Shown: positions 29,414 through 39,408, numbered from the stretch's first letter. The stretch: DNA of 64,000 nucleotides from Mycobacterium sp. HUMS_12744610 (GCF_041206865.1 NZ_JBGEDP010000001.1:4340001-4404000), one strand, 5' to 3'. The notes: generated by a model not told the origin, from the letters alone. Made by a program: numbers and translations.

Positions 29414-30592
29414 CTAGGAGGCCCCCGCGGCGGCCAGGGCGGCACGGCGGGCGCGGTCCACCGCGCCGGGCACCACGGCCAACAGCGCGTCGACGTCGGC
29501 GTCGACGCTGGTGTGGCCCAACGAGAACCGCAGCGAGCCGCGGGCGCTGGCCGGGTCGGCCCCCATCGCGATCAGCACGTGCGACGGCTGCGCGACGCCG
29601 GCGGTGCAGGCCGAACCCGTCGAACACTCGATCCCGTTGGCGTCCAACAACATCAGCAGCGCATCGCCCTCGCAGCCGCGGAACGTGAAGTGCGCGTTGC
29701 CGGGCAGCCGCAACGGATCGGGCGCGCCGTTGAGGCTGACGTCGTCGACGCCGGCCAGCACGCCGTCGATCAGCCGGTCGCGCAACGCCCGCAGGCGCAG
29801 GCTGTTGGATTCCAGACCATCCACCGCGATCCGGGCCGCCGCCGCCATCCCGACGACACCGGCCACATCAGCCGTGCCGGAACGGATGTCGCGCTCCTGC
29901 CCGCCACCGTGCGACAGCGGCACGCAGCCCACGTCGCGGCGCAGCAGCAACGCGCCCACGCCGGCGGGCCCGCCGAACTTGTGCGCGGTCACGCTCATCG
30001 CCGACAGCGCGCCGGCGGAGAAGTCGACGGGCAGCTGGCCCACCGCCTGCACGGCGTCGCTGTGCATCGGGACGCCGAATTCGGCGGCGACGGCGGCGAG
30101 CTCGGCGACGGGCAGCACGGTGCCGACCTCGTTGTTGGCCCACATCACCGACACCAGTGCGACGTCGTCGTGGGCCTGCAGCGCCTCGCGCAGCGCGGCC
30201 GCCGAGACCGACCCGTCCGCAGCCGTGGGCAGCCAGGTCACCCGCGCGCCCTCGTGTGCGACGAGCCAGTTCACCGCGTCCAGGACGGCGTGGTGTTCGA
30301 CCTCGGTGGTCACGATGCGGCGGTGACGCGGGTCGGCGTCGCGCCGGGCCCAGTAGATGCCCTTGACGGCCAGGTTGTCGCTCTCGGTGCCGCCCGCGGT
30401 GAAGATCACCTCGGACGGGCGCGCACCCAGCCGGTCGGCGATGAGCTCGCGGGATTCCTCGACCCGCCGCCGCGCCGCCCGCCCGCTGGTGTGCAGCGAG
30501 GACGCGTTGCCGACCGACCCGAGCGCGGCCGTCATCGCCTCGACGGCGGCGGGGTGCATCGGGGTGGTGGCGGCGTGATCCAGGTAGACCAT
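29414..30592 (-). CDS. iscS: Cysteine desulfurase, IscS/NifS type (Rv3025c)
   Basis: 392 residues. PLP-dependent enzyme that takes sulfur from cysteine. It starts [19 protein letters not shown]; the PLP lysine is in [16 protein letters not shown] and the persulfide cysteine in [20 protein letters not shown]. The ATG at 30592 gives the family length (M. tuberculosis Rv3025c is 393). Its stop codon abuts the mnmA ATG with no gap, so the donor-acceptor pair for tRNA thiolation is encoded as one unit. Confidence 0.95.
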   Translation of the reverse strand: MVYLDHAATTPMHPAAVEAMTAALGSVGNASSLHTSGRAARRRVEESRELIADRLGARPSEVIFTAGGTESDNLAVKGIYWARRDADPRHRRIVTTEVEHHAVLDAVNWLVAHEGARVTWLPTAADGSVSAAALREALQAHDDVALVSVMWANNEVGTVLPVAELAAVAAEFGVPMHSDAVQAVGQLPVDFSAGALSAMSVTAHKFGGPAGVGALLLRRDVGCVPLSHGGGQERDIRSGTADVAGVVGMAAAARIAVDGLESNSLRLRALRDRLIDGVLAGVDDVSLNGAPDPLRLPGNAHFTFRGCEGDALLMLLDANGIECSTGSACTAGVAQPSHVLIAMGADPASARGSLRFSLGHTSVDADVDALLAVVPGAVDRARRAALAAAGAS

Positions 30593-30618
30593 GACGCGCC
30601 CCACGTTACCTGCCTGTG

Positions 30619-31476
30619 TCAGGCCACCAGCACGTGTCCGTCGCCCTGGCGCCGGGCGGCCCCCACGACCACCGCGGACTGGCAGCGGCCGGCCAGGTCC
30701 CGCCGATCGGTGCCCGGCAACTGCAGGGCTTCGACCTGAACCCGCGCCAGCGTGCGGCGCACGGTGAGCAGGCGGCGGATCGACCGCGGCAGCGTCTCGT
30801 CGCCGACGAAGGCCGGCACGGTCGACACGCTGCCGTCGGCGTGGTGGTAGGTCAGCCGCAGCGGCTGCACCGGGCGCCCGGTATCGACGGCGGCCTGGAA
30901 CATCGCCGGGTAAAACGACCCGCGGCCCTGGTGCGATCCCCGGGCCTGTCCGCACCAGGTGGTGCCCTCGGGGAAGGCCACGACCGTCTGCCCCGCGCGC
31001 AGCCGCCCGGCGACGGCGTCCACCACCGCGGGCAGGCGCCGCAGGCTGGACCGCTCGATCGGGATGATCTTCAGGATCCGGGCCACCACCCCCGTCCCGC
31101 GGCCGGTGAACATGTCGGCGCGGGCCACGAACGACCCTGGCAACACCGAACCGATGGCGAATACGTCCAGCCACGACGTGTGGGGGCTGACCACCAGCAC
31201 CCCGCGCAGATTGCGGATCGGGTTGCCCGACACCGTGATCCGCACACCGAAACAGCGCAGCACCAACCGGCAGTACAGGCGCTGGACGCGGGTCCGGCCG
31301 GGCAGGGGCACCGCCAGCAGCGGCAGCCCCGGCGCCAGCAGCAGCGCCAGCGTGCAGCGCAGCGCCACCCGCAGCGCCACCCACAGGCCAAACTCGTCCT
31401 CCGCGGTGCGCCGGCCGATGCAGCCGACGTCGCACTTGTTGTGGGGCAGCCAGGCGTGGCCGGTGGCGGGGTTCAC
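30619..31476 (-). CDS. PlsC-type 1-acyl-glycerophosphate acyltransferase (Rv3026c)
   Basis: 285 residues. Membrane-associated acyltransferase with an N-terminal hydrophobic segment ([18 protein letters not shown]), the catalytic HX4D in [16 protein letters not shown] and block [15 protein letters not shown]. The substrate may be lysophosphatidate or, by its neighbour, an acyl-amino acid. The GTG at 31476 overlaps the preceding GNAT stop as GTGA, so the two are translationally coupled. Similar to M. tuberculosis Rv3026c. Confidence 0.88.
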   Translation of the reverse strand: MNPATGHAWLPHNKCDVGCIGRRTAEDEFGLWVALRVALRCTLALLLAPGLPLLAVPLPGRTRVQRLYCRLVLRCFGVRITVSGNPIRNLRGVLVVSPHTSWLDVFAIGSVLPGSFVARADMFTGRGTGVVARILKIIPIERSSLRRLPAVVDAVAGRLRAGQTVVAFPEGTTWCGQARGSHQGRGSFYPAMFQAAVDTGRPVQPLRLTYHHADGSVSTVPAFVGDETLPRSIRRLLTVRRTLARVQVEALQLPGTDRRDLAGRCQSAVVVGAARRQGDGHVLVA

Positions 31477-32324
31477 CGCGCACCGCCGGCCGCGTCGGAG
31501 GTCAGCTCGGCGGCCGCCGAGACCGACCGCAGCCTGCGCAGGTATCGGGTGTCGGCGCGCCGCTTGTCCAGCAGGACGCAGAAGTCGGCGACGCCGAAGG
31601 CCGGATCGTGGGCGGGCTCGCCGCAGACCTGGGCGCCCAGCCGCAGATAGCCGCGCAGCAGGGCGGGAACCGACGGCCGCGCCGGCGCGGGGATGTCGTC
31701 GAGGGCCCTGCCGTCGATGACCACCGGCCGGCGCGGATGCACCCGGTACTGCGGCGGCGCCGCGTGCCGGCCCAGGATGAAGTCGCGGACCCCGCGCAGC
31801 CGGCTGCCGGGCGCCTCGTCGCCGGTCTCGTCGCCGATCGGCACCGACACGCACCCGGTGACGTAGTCGTAGCCGCAGCGGTCCAGGTAGGCCAGGATGC
31901 CGGCCCACATCAGCAGCACCACGCCGCCGTTGCGGTGGCCGTCGCGCACCACGGCGCGGCCCATCTCCACCAGCGACGGCCGTAGCGGGTCGAACGCGCG
32001 GAGGTCGAACTCGGTCTCGGTGTAGAGCCCGCCGGCCGCGATCGCGCCCGCCGGCGCCAGCATCCGGTAGCAGCCCACCAGCTCGCCGCTGTCGTCGTCG
32101 CGGACCAGCAGGTGGTCGCAGAACTCGTCGAACCGGTCGACGTCGCGCCGTTCGTAGCCGCTGGCCGGCAGGACGAAGCCGGGGGTACTGCTGAGCACGT
32201 CGTAGCGCAGCCGCTGCGCCGCCTCGATCATGGCGGGGTCGGTGGACAGCAGCAAAGAGTAGCTGGGGCCGGCCGGCGCGCTGGCCGGTTTGGCGCCGGG
32301 TATGAGGACAGAAGCAATGCTCAT
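31473..32324 (-). CDS. GNAT-family acyltransferase, OlsB-like (Rv3027c)
   Basis: 283 residues with the Acetyltransf_5 (hemolysin/OlsB) layout: [20 protein letters not shown], the [26 protein letters not shown] core, [24 protein letters not shown] and [19 protein letters not shown]. Family members acylate ornithine with hydroxyacyl-ACP. The substrate here is not known. The ATG at 32324 is used; the gene is first in the GNAT-plsC-iscS-mnmA string. Confidence 0.85.
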   Translation of the reverse strand: MSIASVLIPGAKPASAPAGPSYSLLLSTDPAMIEAAQRLRYDVLSSTPGFVLPASGYERRDVDRFDEFCDHLLVRDDDSGELVGCYRMLAPAGAIAAGGLYTETEFDLRAFDPLRPSLVEMGRAVVRDGHRNGGVVLLMWAGILAYLDRCGYDYVTGCVSVPIGDETGDEAPGSRLRGVRDFILGRHAAPPQYRVHPRRPVVIDGRALDDIPAPARPSVPALLRGYLRLGAQVCGEPAHDPAFGVADFCVLLDKRRADTRYLRRLRSVSAAAELTSDAAGGAR

Positions 32325-32532
32325 GTCACGACCGTGTCGCAACCGTTCGGCGAGTCGGCATCGGCGCGCTGACGTGTCGGTGCACGTCAGATGACGAAAT
32401 GCACGCGCGCGGGGGCGCAGGGGCCCGGCCGCGGTTAACCTGACGCCGACAGAGGTAGGCCGGTTCACGTAGCCGTCACCGACAGTTCGGATGGGGCGGG
32501 AGCACCATGTGGCGTAACTCACCGGGGGGCGA

Positions 32533-33168
32533 TGACCGCGGCGGTGGTGTTTCGCCGACCAGCTGGGCCCGCACTTCCTGGACCGGCCCGACCAGCCGGT
32601 GCTGCTCGTCGAGTCCCGGGCGGTGTTCGAACGGCGCCGCTTCCACCGGCGCAAGGCCCACCTGGTGCTCTCGGCGCTGCGCCACCGCGCGGTCGAACCC
32701 GGCGACCAGGCCTTGTTCTTGCAAACCCGCACCTACGGCGAGGCTCTGGACCGTGTCGCCGGACCGCTCAGCGCCTGCCAGCCGACGTCGTGGGCTGCCG
32801 AGAAGTTCGTGCGGTCGCGGCCGGGGATCGAGGTGCTGCCAGCCCGCGGCTCCTGCACGAGCCGCGCCGAGTTCGGCGAGTGGGCCGGGCGGCGTGAGAC
32901 CCTGCGCCTGGAGGACTTCTACCGCGACGCTCGAGACGCGATGCTCAGCGGCGACCGGGTGATGGCGCACAGCCCGCTGTCGGCCCCCATGAACCTGGGG
33001 CTGCTGGACCCCCTGGACTGCGCCCACGCCGCCGAGGAGGCCTACCGCGCCGGGCGCGCGCCGCTCGTCGGCGTCGAGGGCTACATCCGCCAGCTGATCG
33101 GCCGGCGCGCTTACATCTGGCACGAGGTTGTCGCCCAGCAGCACCGGCTCGGGCGGTCGGCGCCGTGA
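32533..33168 (+). pseudogene. Photolyase-related (FeS-BCP / cryptochrome-like) remnant
   Basis: Pieces of a DPRP/FeS-BCP photolyase of normally about 500 residues. WCFADQLGPHFLDRPDQPVLLVESRAVF is in frame with the rest, but a stop lies just upstream and the likely ATG at 32532 is one base out of frame. After LRLEDFYRDARDAM the text jumps to LSGDRVMAHSPLSAPMNLGL, so about 100 residues are missing internally. It ends at IRQLIGRRAYIWHEVV, losing the FAD pocket and iron-sulfur cysteines. Non-functional as a photolyase. Its stop overlaps the next gene as GTGA. Confidence 0.82.
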
Positions 33169-33554
33169 CGGGCGGCGCCGTCATGCTCACCGCCGAGAGG
33201 GTGATCGCGGCGCCGCCGGCGGCGGTGTGGGCGCTGCTAATCGACCTCGACGCGTGGCCGCGGTGGGGTCCGACGATCCGGCGGGCACGGCTCGACGCGC
33301 CCCACACCGAATTGGGGTTGCAAGCGACCGGCGCGGTGCAGACCTCGCTGCTGGTCACGGTGCCCTTCGTCGTCACCGAATTCGACCCGGGGCGGCACTG
33401 GGCCTGGAAGGTGGCGGGGGTGCCGGCCACCCACCACCGGGTCGACCCGGTCGGCGACGGCGCGCGGGTGAGCATCGCGGTGCCGTGGTGGTCGGCGCCG
33501 TATGTGACGGTGTGCTCGGTCGCGGTGCGCCGTATCGAGACGATGCTGGGGTGA
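33165..33554 (+). CDS. SRPBCC (START-like) family protein
   Basis: 129 residues. The polyketide-cyclase/START pattern begins TAERVIAAPPAAVWALLIDLDAWPRWGPTIRRA and continues FDPGRHWAWKVAGVPATHHRV. It would bind a hydrophobic ligand in a helix-grip cavity; the ligand is unknown. The GTG at 33165 overlaps the stop of the photolyase-related remnant, with which it is presumably cotranscribed. Confidence 0.8.
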   Translation: MTGGAVMLTAERVIAAPPAAVWALLIDLDAWPRWGPTIRRARLDAPHTELGLQATGAVQTSLLVTVPFVVTEFDPGRHWAWKVAGVPATHHRVDPVGDGARVSIAVPWWSAPYVTVCSVAVRRIETMLG

Positions 33555-33586
33555 GCAGCCCCCCCGCAAGCGGGAGGTACCCCCAG
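33555..33586. repeat. MIRU core-like palindromic repeat
   Basis: GCAGCCCCCCCGCAAGCGGGAGGTACCCCCAGC in two halves: CCCGC-AA-GCGGG forms a small hairpin and GGTACC is palindromic. Its complement TGGGGGTACCTCCCGCTTGCGGGGG differs by two bases from the central part of the M. tuberculosis MIRU. Single copy, intergenic. Confidence 0.6.
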
Positions 33587-33587
33587 C

Positions 33588-33617
33588 AAAACCCCCGCGA
33601 TGCGCGCGGGGGTTTTT
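33588..33617. terminator. Bidirectional terminator between the SRPBCC gene and etfA
   Basis: AAAACCCCCGCG and CGCGGGGGTTTTT pair as an 8-bp GC stem with a 5-base loop and A/T runs on both sides, so it works on either strand. It separates convergent transcription of the SRPBCC gene and etfA. Confidence 0.85.
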
Positions 33618-33638
33618 GCGTTTGTTCGCGGCGGGGAC

Positions 33639-34595
33639 TCAGCCCTTGCGGGCCTTGATCGCCTCCGTGAGTTGCGGGGCCACCTTGAACAGGTCGCCCA
33701 CGATGCCGTAGTCGGCGATCTCGAAGATCGGCGCCTCTTCGTCCTTGTTGACCGCGACGATGGTCTTCGACGTCTGCATGCCGGCGCGGTGCTGGATAGC
33801 CCCGGAGATGCCCAGCGCGATGTAGAGCTGCGGCGAGACCGTCTTGCCGGTCTGGCCGACCTGGAACTGGCCCGGGTAGTAACCGGAGTCCACCGCGGCG
33901 CGCGACGCACCGACGGCCGCACCCAGTGCGTCCGCGAGTTCCTCGACCACATGGAAGTTCTCCGCGCTGCCGACGCCGCGGCCCCCGGAGACCACGATGG
34001 TGGCCTCGGTCAGCTCCGGGCGGTCACCGGCGACCGCGGGCTCGCGGGCGGTGATCTTGGTGGCGTTCTCGGCGGCGGCCGGCACCGCCACGCTGACCTG
34101 CTCGCCCGCCCCGGCCTGCGGCTCCGCCTCGACCGCGCCGGCGCGCACCGTGATCACCGGGGTGTCGCCGTTGGCTTGCGCCTCGACGGTGAACGCGCCA
34201 CCGAAGATGGAGTGGACGGCCTTGTTGCCCTCCTTGACCTCGACCACGTCGACCAGCAGCCCCGACCCGATCCGCGCGGCCAGGCGGCCCGCGATCTCCT
34301 TGCCGTCGGCGTTGGCGGCCAGCAGGATGGCGGCCGGGGTGGCCGACTCGGCCAGCGCGGCCAGCACGTCGACGTACGGGGTGATCAGGTAGTTGTCGAC
34401 CTCGTCGGACTCGGCGACGTAGATCTTGGCGGCGCCGGCCTCCTTGAGCCCGTCGACCAGCGGCTCGGCCGTGGCCGGCTTGCCGATGACGACGGCCGCC
34501 GGCTCGCCCAGCGCCCGGGCGGCGGTGATCAGTTCGGCGGTGACCTTCTTCACCGCGCCTTCGGCGTGCTCGACGAGCACCAGTACTTCAGCCAT
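33639..34595 (-). CDS. etfA: Electron transfer flavoprotein alpha subunit (FixB)
   Basis: 318 residues, equal to M. tuberculosis FixB. It carries electrons from acyl-CoA dehydrogenases to the respiratory chain with EtfB. N-terminal domain [21 protein letters not shown]; the C-terminal FAD-binding domain shows [50 protein letters not shown] and [22 protein letters not shown]. It starts 41 bp after the etfB stop. Confidence 0.96.
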   Translation of the reverse strand: MAEVLVLVEHAEGAVKKVTAELITAARALGEPAAVVIGKPATAEPLVDGLKEAGAAKIYVAESDEVDNYLITPYVDVLAALAESATPAAILLAANADGKEIAGRLAARIGSGLLVDVVEVKEGNKAVHSIFGGAFTVEAQANGDTPVITVRAGAVEAEPQAGAGEQVSVAVPAAAENATKITAREPAVAGDRPELTEATIVVSGGRGVGSAENFHVVEELADALGAAVGASRAAVDSGYYPGQFQVGQTGKTVSPQLYIALGISGAIQHRAGMQTSKTIVAVNKDEEAPIFEIADYGIVGDLFKVAPQLTEAIKARKG

Positions 34596-34636
34596 GGGTT
34601 CTTCGCTCTTCTCGTGTCTGGGATGTGCCTGGGGTG

Positions 34637-35437
34637 CTAGATGATCTTCTGGGCGATCAGGTACTGGGCGATCTGGTTGCCGCCCTCGCCCTCGTCGACG
34701 ACCTTCTCGCCGGCCGTCTTCGGCGGCTTCGGTGTCGACGACAACACGGTCGACCCGGCGTTGGCCAGCCCGACCTCGTCGGCCTCGACGCCGATCTCTG
34801 CCAGGGTCAGCACGGTGACCTCTTTCTTCTTGGCGGCCATGATGCCCTTGAAGGACGGGAAGCGCGGCTCGTTGATCTTCTCGGTCACGCTGACCACGGC
34901 GGGCAGCGTCGCCTCGAGGGTGAACAGGCCGTCGTCGGTCTCCCGCTCGCCGGTGACCTTGCCGTTCTCGAGCGAGAGCTTGCGCAGGTGGGTGAGCTGT
35001 GGCAGGCCCAGGTACTCGGCGATGATGGCGGGTACGGCGCCGCCGGAGCCGTCGGTGGACTCGTTGCCCGCGATGACCAGCTCGGTGCCCTCGATGGTGC
35101 CCAGCGCGCGCGCCAGCGCCCACGCGGTCTGCACGACACACGAGCCGTGCATGCCGTCGTCCTTGAGATGGACGGCCTTGTCGGCCCCCATCGACAGGGC
35201 CTTGCGGATCGCCTCGGTGGCGCGCTCGGGGCCCGCGGTCAGCACGGTCACCGATCCCTCGACGCCGTCGGCGGACTCCTTCTCCCGGATCTGCAGCGCC
35301 TCTTCCACAGCGCGCTCGTTGATCTCGTCCAGCACCGCGTCGGCGGCCTCGCGGTCCAGCGTGTAGTCGCCGTCGGTCAGCTTGCGTTCCGACCAGGTGT
35401 CTGGGACCTGCTTGATCAGGACCACGATGTTCGTCAT
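34637..35437 (-). CDS. etfB: Electron transfer flavoprotein beta subunit (FixA)
   Basis: 266 residues, the family length. It begins TNIVVLIKQVPDTWSERKL and contains the signature NERAVEEALQIRE, VLTAGPERATEAIRKALSMGADKAVHL and VIAGNESTDGSGGAVPAIIAEYLGLP (AMP/FAD interface). First gene of etfBA; the promoter should lie in the 227-bp gap shared with the divergent methyltransferase. Confidence 0.96.
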   Translation of the reverse strand: MTNIVVLIKQVPDTWSERKLTDGDYTLDREAADAVLDEINERAVEEALQIREKESADGVEGSVTVLTAGPERATEAIRKALSMGADKAVHLKDDGMHGSCVVQTAWALARALGTIEGTELVIAGNESTDGSGGAVPAIIAEYLGLPQLTHLRKLSLENGKVTGERETDDGLFTLEATLPAVVSVTEKINEPRFPSFKGIMAAKKKEVTVLTLAEIGVEADEVGLANAGSTVLSSTPKPPKTAGEKVVDEGEGGNQIAQYLIAQKII

Positions 35438-35518
35438 GAGTGTGGCTCGTCCTCCTCGAAGGGGCCCCGCAGCGCCCGGCTGCGCGACCTCGGTACACGA
35501 TTCGCAACGCACGGCCCT

Positions 35519-35534
35519 GTTACTACCCGGTAAC
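35519..35534. promoter_or_regulatory. Possible operator in the etfB / methyltransferase divergent region
   Basis: GTTAC-TACCCG-GTAAC is a perfect 5-bp inverted repeat with a 6-base spacer, about 80 bp before etfB and 130 bp before the methyltransferase gene. Size and symmetry would suit a TetR- or MarR-type dimer. No regulator gene is adjacent, so the assignment is tentative. Confidence 0.35.
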
Positions 35535-35664
35535 TTTGCGCGCTCTGCCTTCACACCATAGCGGGTAGTCGTGCGCGTTCCCGCGGCCTGTCCGCCCTCG
35601 CGAAGCCAGGGGTGCCCGCATCGCGGTTCGCGAATCAGACACTTCGCGTTAGCCTGCCTATGCG

Positions 35665-36492
35665 ATGAACGCCTCCGTCCCCGACGTTCCCCCCCACCGG
35701 TCCGGCGCCGCCCCGGCCAGCGATGCGACCGCACCGGCCGCGCTGACGCTGACGGGCGAGCGCACGATCCCCGGCCTCGACATCGAGAACTACTGGTTCC
35801 GCCGCCACCAGGTGGTCTACCGGCGGCTGGCGCCGCTGTGCGCCGGGCGCGAGGTCCTCGAGGCCGGGTGCGGCGAGGGGTACGGCGCCGACTTGATCGC
35901 CGGCGTCGCCCGCCGGGTCGTCGCGCTCGACTACGACGAGGCCACGGTGGCCCACGTGCGCGACCGCTACCCCCGCGTCGAGGTCATGCAGGCCAACCTG
36001 GCCCGGCTGCCGCTGCCCGACGCGTCGATCGACGTCGTGGTCAATTTCCAGGTCATCGAGCACCTCTGGGACCAGGGCCGGTTCGTGGCCGAGTGCGCCC
36101 GGGTGCTGCGGCCGTCGGGGCTGCTGATGATGTCCACGCCCAACCGGATCACGTTCTCCCCCGGCCGCGACACCCCGGTCAACCCGTTCCACACCCGTGA
36201 ACTCGACGCCGCCGAGCTGGCCGACCTGCTGGTCGCCGGCGGTTTCGCCGGACCCGAGCTCAGCGGCGTGTTCCACGGTCCGCGACTGCGGGAGATGGAT
36301 GCCCGCCACGGCGGATCCATCATCGACGCGCAGATCGCGCGTGCGGTCACCGAGGCGCCGTGGCCGCCGCAGCTGGCGGCCGACGTGGCCGCCGTGAGCG
36401 CCGACGACTTCGAGTTGATCGCGGCCGATACCTGTGACAGCCGGCACATCGATGACAGCCTGGACCTCGTCGCGATCGCGGTGCGCCCGTGA
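35665..36492 (+). CDS. SAM-dependent methyltransferase of the methylglucose lipopolysaccharide locus (Rv3030)
   Basis: 275 residues (M. tuberculosis Rv3030, 274). Class I methyltransferase with SAM motif I EVLEAGCGEGYGADLIAG, motif II VVALDYDEATV and VVVNFQVIEHLWDQGRFVAECARVL. It is proposed to O-methylate glucose units of the cytoplasmic methylglucose lipopolysaccharide that modulates fatty-acid synthase. Its stop overlaps the next gene (GTGA), and the following two genes act on the same polymer. Confidence 0.88.
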   Translation: MNASVPDVPPHRSGAAPASDATAPAALTLTGERTIPGLDIENYWFRRHQVVYRRLAPLCAGREVLEAGCGEGYGADLIAGVARRVVALDYDEATVAHVRDRYPRVEVMQANLARLPLPDASIDVVVNFQVIEHLWDQGRFVAECARVLRPSGLLMMSTPNRITFSPGRDTPVNPFHTRELDAAELADLLVAGGFAGPELSGVFHGPRLREMDARHGGSIIDAQIARAVTEAPWPPQLAADVAAVSADDFELIAADTCDSRHIDDSLDLVAIAVRP

Positions 36493-38069
36493 GCCCGGCC
36501 GCGCGCCCGGTCCCGGGCATGTTCACCCTGGTGCTGCACACCCATCTACCGTGGCTGGCCCACCACGGCCGCTGGCCGGTCGGCGAGGAATGGCTCTACC
36601 AGTCGTGGGCCGCGGCCTACCTGCCGCTGCTGCGGGTGCTGCGTACCCTGGCCGACGAGGACCGCCGCGGGCTGCTCACCCTGGGCGTCACCCCGGTGGT
36701 CAACGCCCAGCTGGACGACCCGTACTGCCTCGACGGCATGCACCACTGGCTGGCGAACTGGCGGCTGCGGGCGTCGGAAGCTGCGAGCGTGCGCTCCGCG
36801 CCCCGGTCGACGTCGGCCGAATACCCGTCGTGTTCACCGGAAGCGCTGCGCGCGTTGGGGATTCGCGAGTGCGCCGAGGCGGACCGGGCGCTGGACGAGT
36901 TCGCCACCCGGTGGCGGCACGGCGGCAGCCCGCTGTTGCGCCGCCTGGTCGAGGCGGGCACTGTGGAGTTGCTCGGCGGCCCGCTGGCCCACCCGTTCCA
37001 GCCGTTGCTCACCCCGCGGCTGCGCGAGTTCGCGCTGCGTGAGGGCCTTGCCGACGCGCGGCAGCGACTGGCGCACTTCCCGACCGGCATCTGGGCGCCC
37101 GAATGCGCCTACGCCCCCGGCCTGGAAGACGATTACGCCGCCGCCGGGGTCACCCACTTCATGGTCGACGGCCCGTCGCTGCACGGCGACACCGCGCTGG
37201 GCCGGCCTGTCGGCGGGTCCGGCGTCGTCGCGTTCGGCCGCGACCTGCAGGTCAGCTACCGGGTGTGGTCGCCGAAGTCCGGCTACCCCGGGCACGCCGC
37301 CTACCGCGACTTCCACACCTACGACCACCTCACCGGGCTCAAGCCGGCCAGGGTGACCGGCCGCAACGTGGATTCGGGGGCCAAGGCGCCATACGACCCG
37401 GACCGCGCCGACCGCGCGGTCGACGTCCATGTCGCCGACTTCGTCGACGTCGTGCGCAACCGGCTGGCCGCGGAGTCCGAGCGCCTCGGGCGGCCGGCCC
37501 ACGTCGTGGCGGCCTTCGACACCGAACTGTTCGGCCACTGGTGGTACGAGGGCCCGACGTGGCTGGCGCGGGTGTTGCGCGCCCTGCCCGCCGCCGGCGT
37601 GCGGGTGGGCACCCTGCGCGACGCGCTCACCGACGGGTTCGTCGGCACCCCGGTCGACCTGCCGCCCAGCTCCTGGGGGTCGGGCAAGGACTGGCAGGTG
37701 TGGGCCGGGGAGCAGGTGGCCGACCTGGTCCGGCTCAACACCGAGGTCGTCGACACCGCGCTGACCACCGTCGACAAGGCGTTGTCGCAGGCCGCGCCAC
37801 TGGGCGGCCCGGTCCCCCGCGACCGCGTCGCCGACCAGGTCCTGCGCGAGACCCTGCTCACGGTCTCCAGCGACTGGCCGTTCATGGTGAGCAAGGACTC
37901 GGCGGCCGATTACGCGCGCTACCGCGCCCACCTGCACGCGCACGCGGCCCGAGAGATCGCGGGCGCGCTGGCGTCGGGCCGGCGCGACACCGCCGAGCGG
38001 CTCGCCGAGGGGTGGAACCGCGCCGACGGACTGTTCGGGGCCCTGGACGCGCGTAGGCTGCCCCGGTGA
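36489..38069 (+). CDS. GH57-family alpha-1,4-glucan branching enzyme (Rv3031)
   Basis: 526 residues. GH57 catalytic barrel: MFTLVLHTHLPWLAHHGRWPVGEEWL at the start, the nucleophile Glu in FPTGIWAPECAYAPG and the acid Asp in VVAAFDTELFGHWWYEGPTW; a C-terminal helical domain carries SSDWPFMVSKDSAADYA. Expected to add alpha-1,6 branches to the glucan of methylglucose lipopolysaccharide. GTG at 36489, coupled to the methyltransferase gene. Confidence 0.92.
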   Translation: MSPAARPVPGMFTLVLHTHLPWLAHHGRWPVGEEWLYQSWAAAYLPLLRVLRTLADEDRRGLLTLGVTPVVNAQLDDPYCLDGMHHWLANWRLRASEAASVRSAPRSTSAEYPSCSPEALRALGIRECAEADRALDEFATRWRHGGSPLLRRLVEAGTVELLGGPLAHPFQPLLTPRLREFALREGLADARQRLAHFPTGIWAPECAYAPGLEDDYAAAGVTHFMVDGPSLHGDTALGRPVGGSGVVAFGRDLQVSYRVWSPKSGYPGHAAYRDFHTYDHLTGLKPARVTGRNVDSGAKAPYDPDRADRAVDVHVADFVDVVRNRLAAESERLGRPAHVVAAFDTELFGHWWYEGPTWLARVLRALPAAGVRVGTLRDALTDGFVGTPVDLPPSSWGSGKDWQVWAGEQVADLVRLNTEVVDTALTTVDKALSQAAPLGGPVPRDRVADQVLRETLLTVSSDWPFMVSKDSAADYARYRAHLHAHAAREIAGALASGRRDTAERLAEGWNRADGLFGALDARRLPR

Positions 38070-38163
38070 CTTTCGCCTCTTCCCGCGAGCGTGCGTGTCT
38101 GCTCGACGACACGCCGCTCCGGACGGCATTCTGCGCACCCTCGCCGCGAAAAGGCGCCCGCGC

Positions 38164-39408
38164 GTGAAGATCCTGATGGTGTCGTGGGAGTACCCGCCGG
38201 TGGTGGTCGGCGGCCTCGGCCGGCATGTGCACCACCTGTCGACCGCGCTGGCCGAAGCCGGTCACGACGTCGTGGTCCTGTGCCGGCGTCCCACGGGCAC
38301 CGACCCCAGCACGCACCCGACCTCCGACCAGATCGACGAGGGCGTCCGCGTGATCGCGGCCGCACAGGACCCGCACGAATTCGGCTTCGGCACCGACATG
38401 ATGGCCTGGACCCTGGCGATGGGCCACGCGATGGTGCGGGCCGGGCTGGTTATCAGACGGCACGGCACCAGCCGGCCGTGGCGCCCCGACGTCGTGCACG
38501 CACACGACTGGCTGGTCGCCCATCCGGCCATCGCGCTGGCCCAATTCTACGACGTGCCAATGGTTTCCACGATCCACGCCACCGAGGCCGGGCGGCATTC
38601 CGGCTGGGTGTCCGGGGCGATCAGCCGGCAGGTGCACGCCATCGAGTCGTGGCTGGTGCGCGAATCCGACTCGCTGATCACGTGTTCGGCGTCGATGGGC
38701 GAGGAGATCACCGAGCTGTTCGGCCCCGGCCTGGCCGGCATCACCGTGATCCGCAACGGTATCGACGTGACGTGCTGGCCGTTCGCGGACCGCCGCCCGC
38801 GCACCGGGCCGGCCGAACTGCTCTACCTCGGCCGGCTGGAATACGAGAAGGGCGTGCACGACCTCATCGCCGCCCTGCCAAGGATCCGGCGCACCCACCC
38901 CGGCACCACCCTGACCGTCGCCGGGACCGGCACCCAACAGGGATGGCTCGCCGACCAGGCCCGAAAACACCGGGTGCTCAAGGCGATTCGGTTCGTCGGG
39001 CATCTCGGCCACACCGAGCTACTGGCGGTGCTGCACCGCGCCGACGCCGCGGTGCTGCCCAGCCATTACGAACCGTTCGGGATCGTTGCCCTGGAGGCCG
39101 CCGCGGCCGGCACCCCGCTGGTGACGTCGGACGTCGGCGGCCTGGGCGAGGCGGTGATCAACGGACGGACCGGCGTGTCGTGCCCGCCGCGCGACGTGGC
39201 GAAGCTGGCGTCCGCGGTACGCGCGGTGCTCGACGATCCGGCGGCCGCGCAGCGGCGCGCCCGCGCGGCCCGCGAGCGGCTGACCTCCGACTTCTCCTGG
39301 CAGACGGTCGGCGAGCAGACCGCCCAGGTATACCTGGCGGCCAAGCGCGCCGAACGCCAGCCGCAGCCCCGGCTGCCGATCGTCGAGCACGCGCTGCCCG
39401 ATCGTTAG
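38164..39408 (+). CDS. GT4 alpha-1,4-glucosyltransferase of methylglucose lipopolysaccharide synthesis (Rv3032)
   Basis: 414 residues, the same as M. tuberculosis Rv3032, which elongates the glucan backbone of methylglucose lipopolysaccharide (and contributes to glycogen and capsular glucan). Glycogen-synthase-like start KILMVSWEYPPVVVGGLGRHVHHL; nucleotide-sugar site YLGRLEYEKGVHDLIAALP; the EX7E motif in HYEPFGIVALEAAAAGTPLV. The GTG at 38164 is chosen for the family N-terminus. Confidence 0.92.
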   Translation: MKILMVSWEYPPVVVGGLGRHVHHLSTALAEAGHDVVVLCRRPTGTDPSTHPTSDQIDEGVRVIAAAQDPHEFGFGTDMMAWTLAMGHAMVRAGLVIRRHGTSRPWRPDVVHAHDWLVAHPAIALAQFYDVPMVSTIHATEAGRHSGWVSGAISRQVHAIESWLVRESDSLITCSASMGEEITELFGPGLAGITVIRNGIDVTCWPFADRRPRTGPAELLYLGRLEYEKGVHDLIAALPRIRRTHPGTTLTVAGTGTQQGWLADQARKHRVLKAIRFVGHLGHTELLAVLHRADAAVLPSHYEPFGIVALEAAAAGTPLVTSDVGGLGEAVINGRTGVSCPPRDVAKLASAVRAVLDDPAAAQRRARAARERLTSDFSWQTVGEQTAQVYLAAKRAERQPQPRLPIVEHALPDR

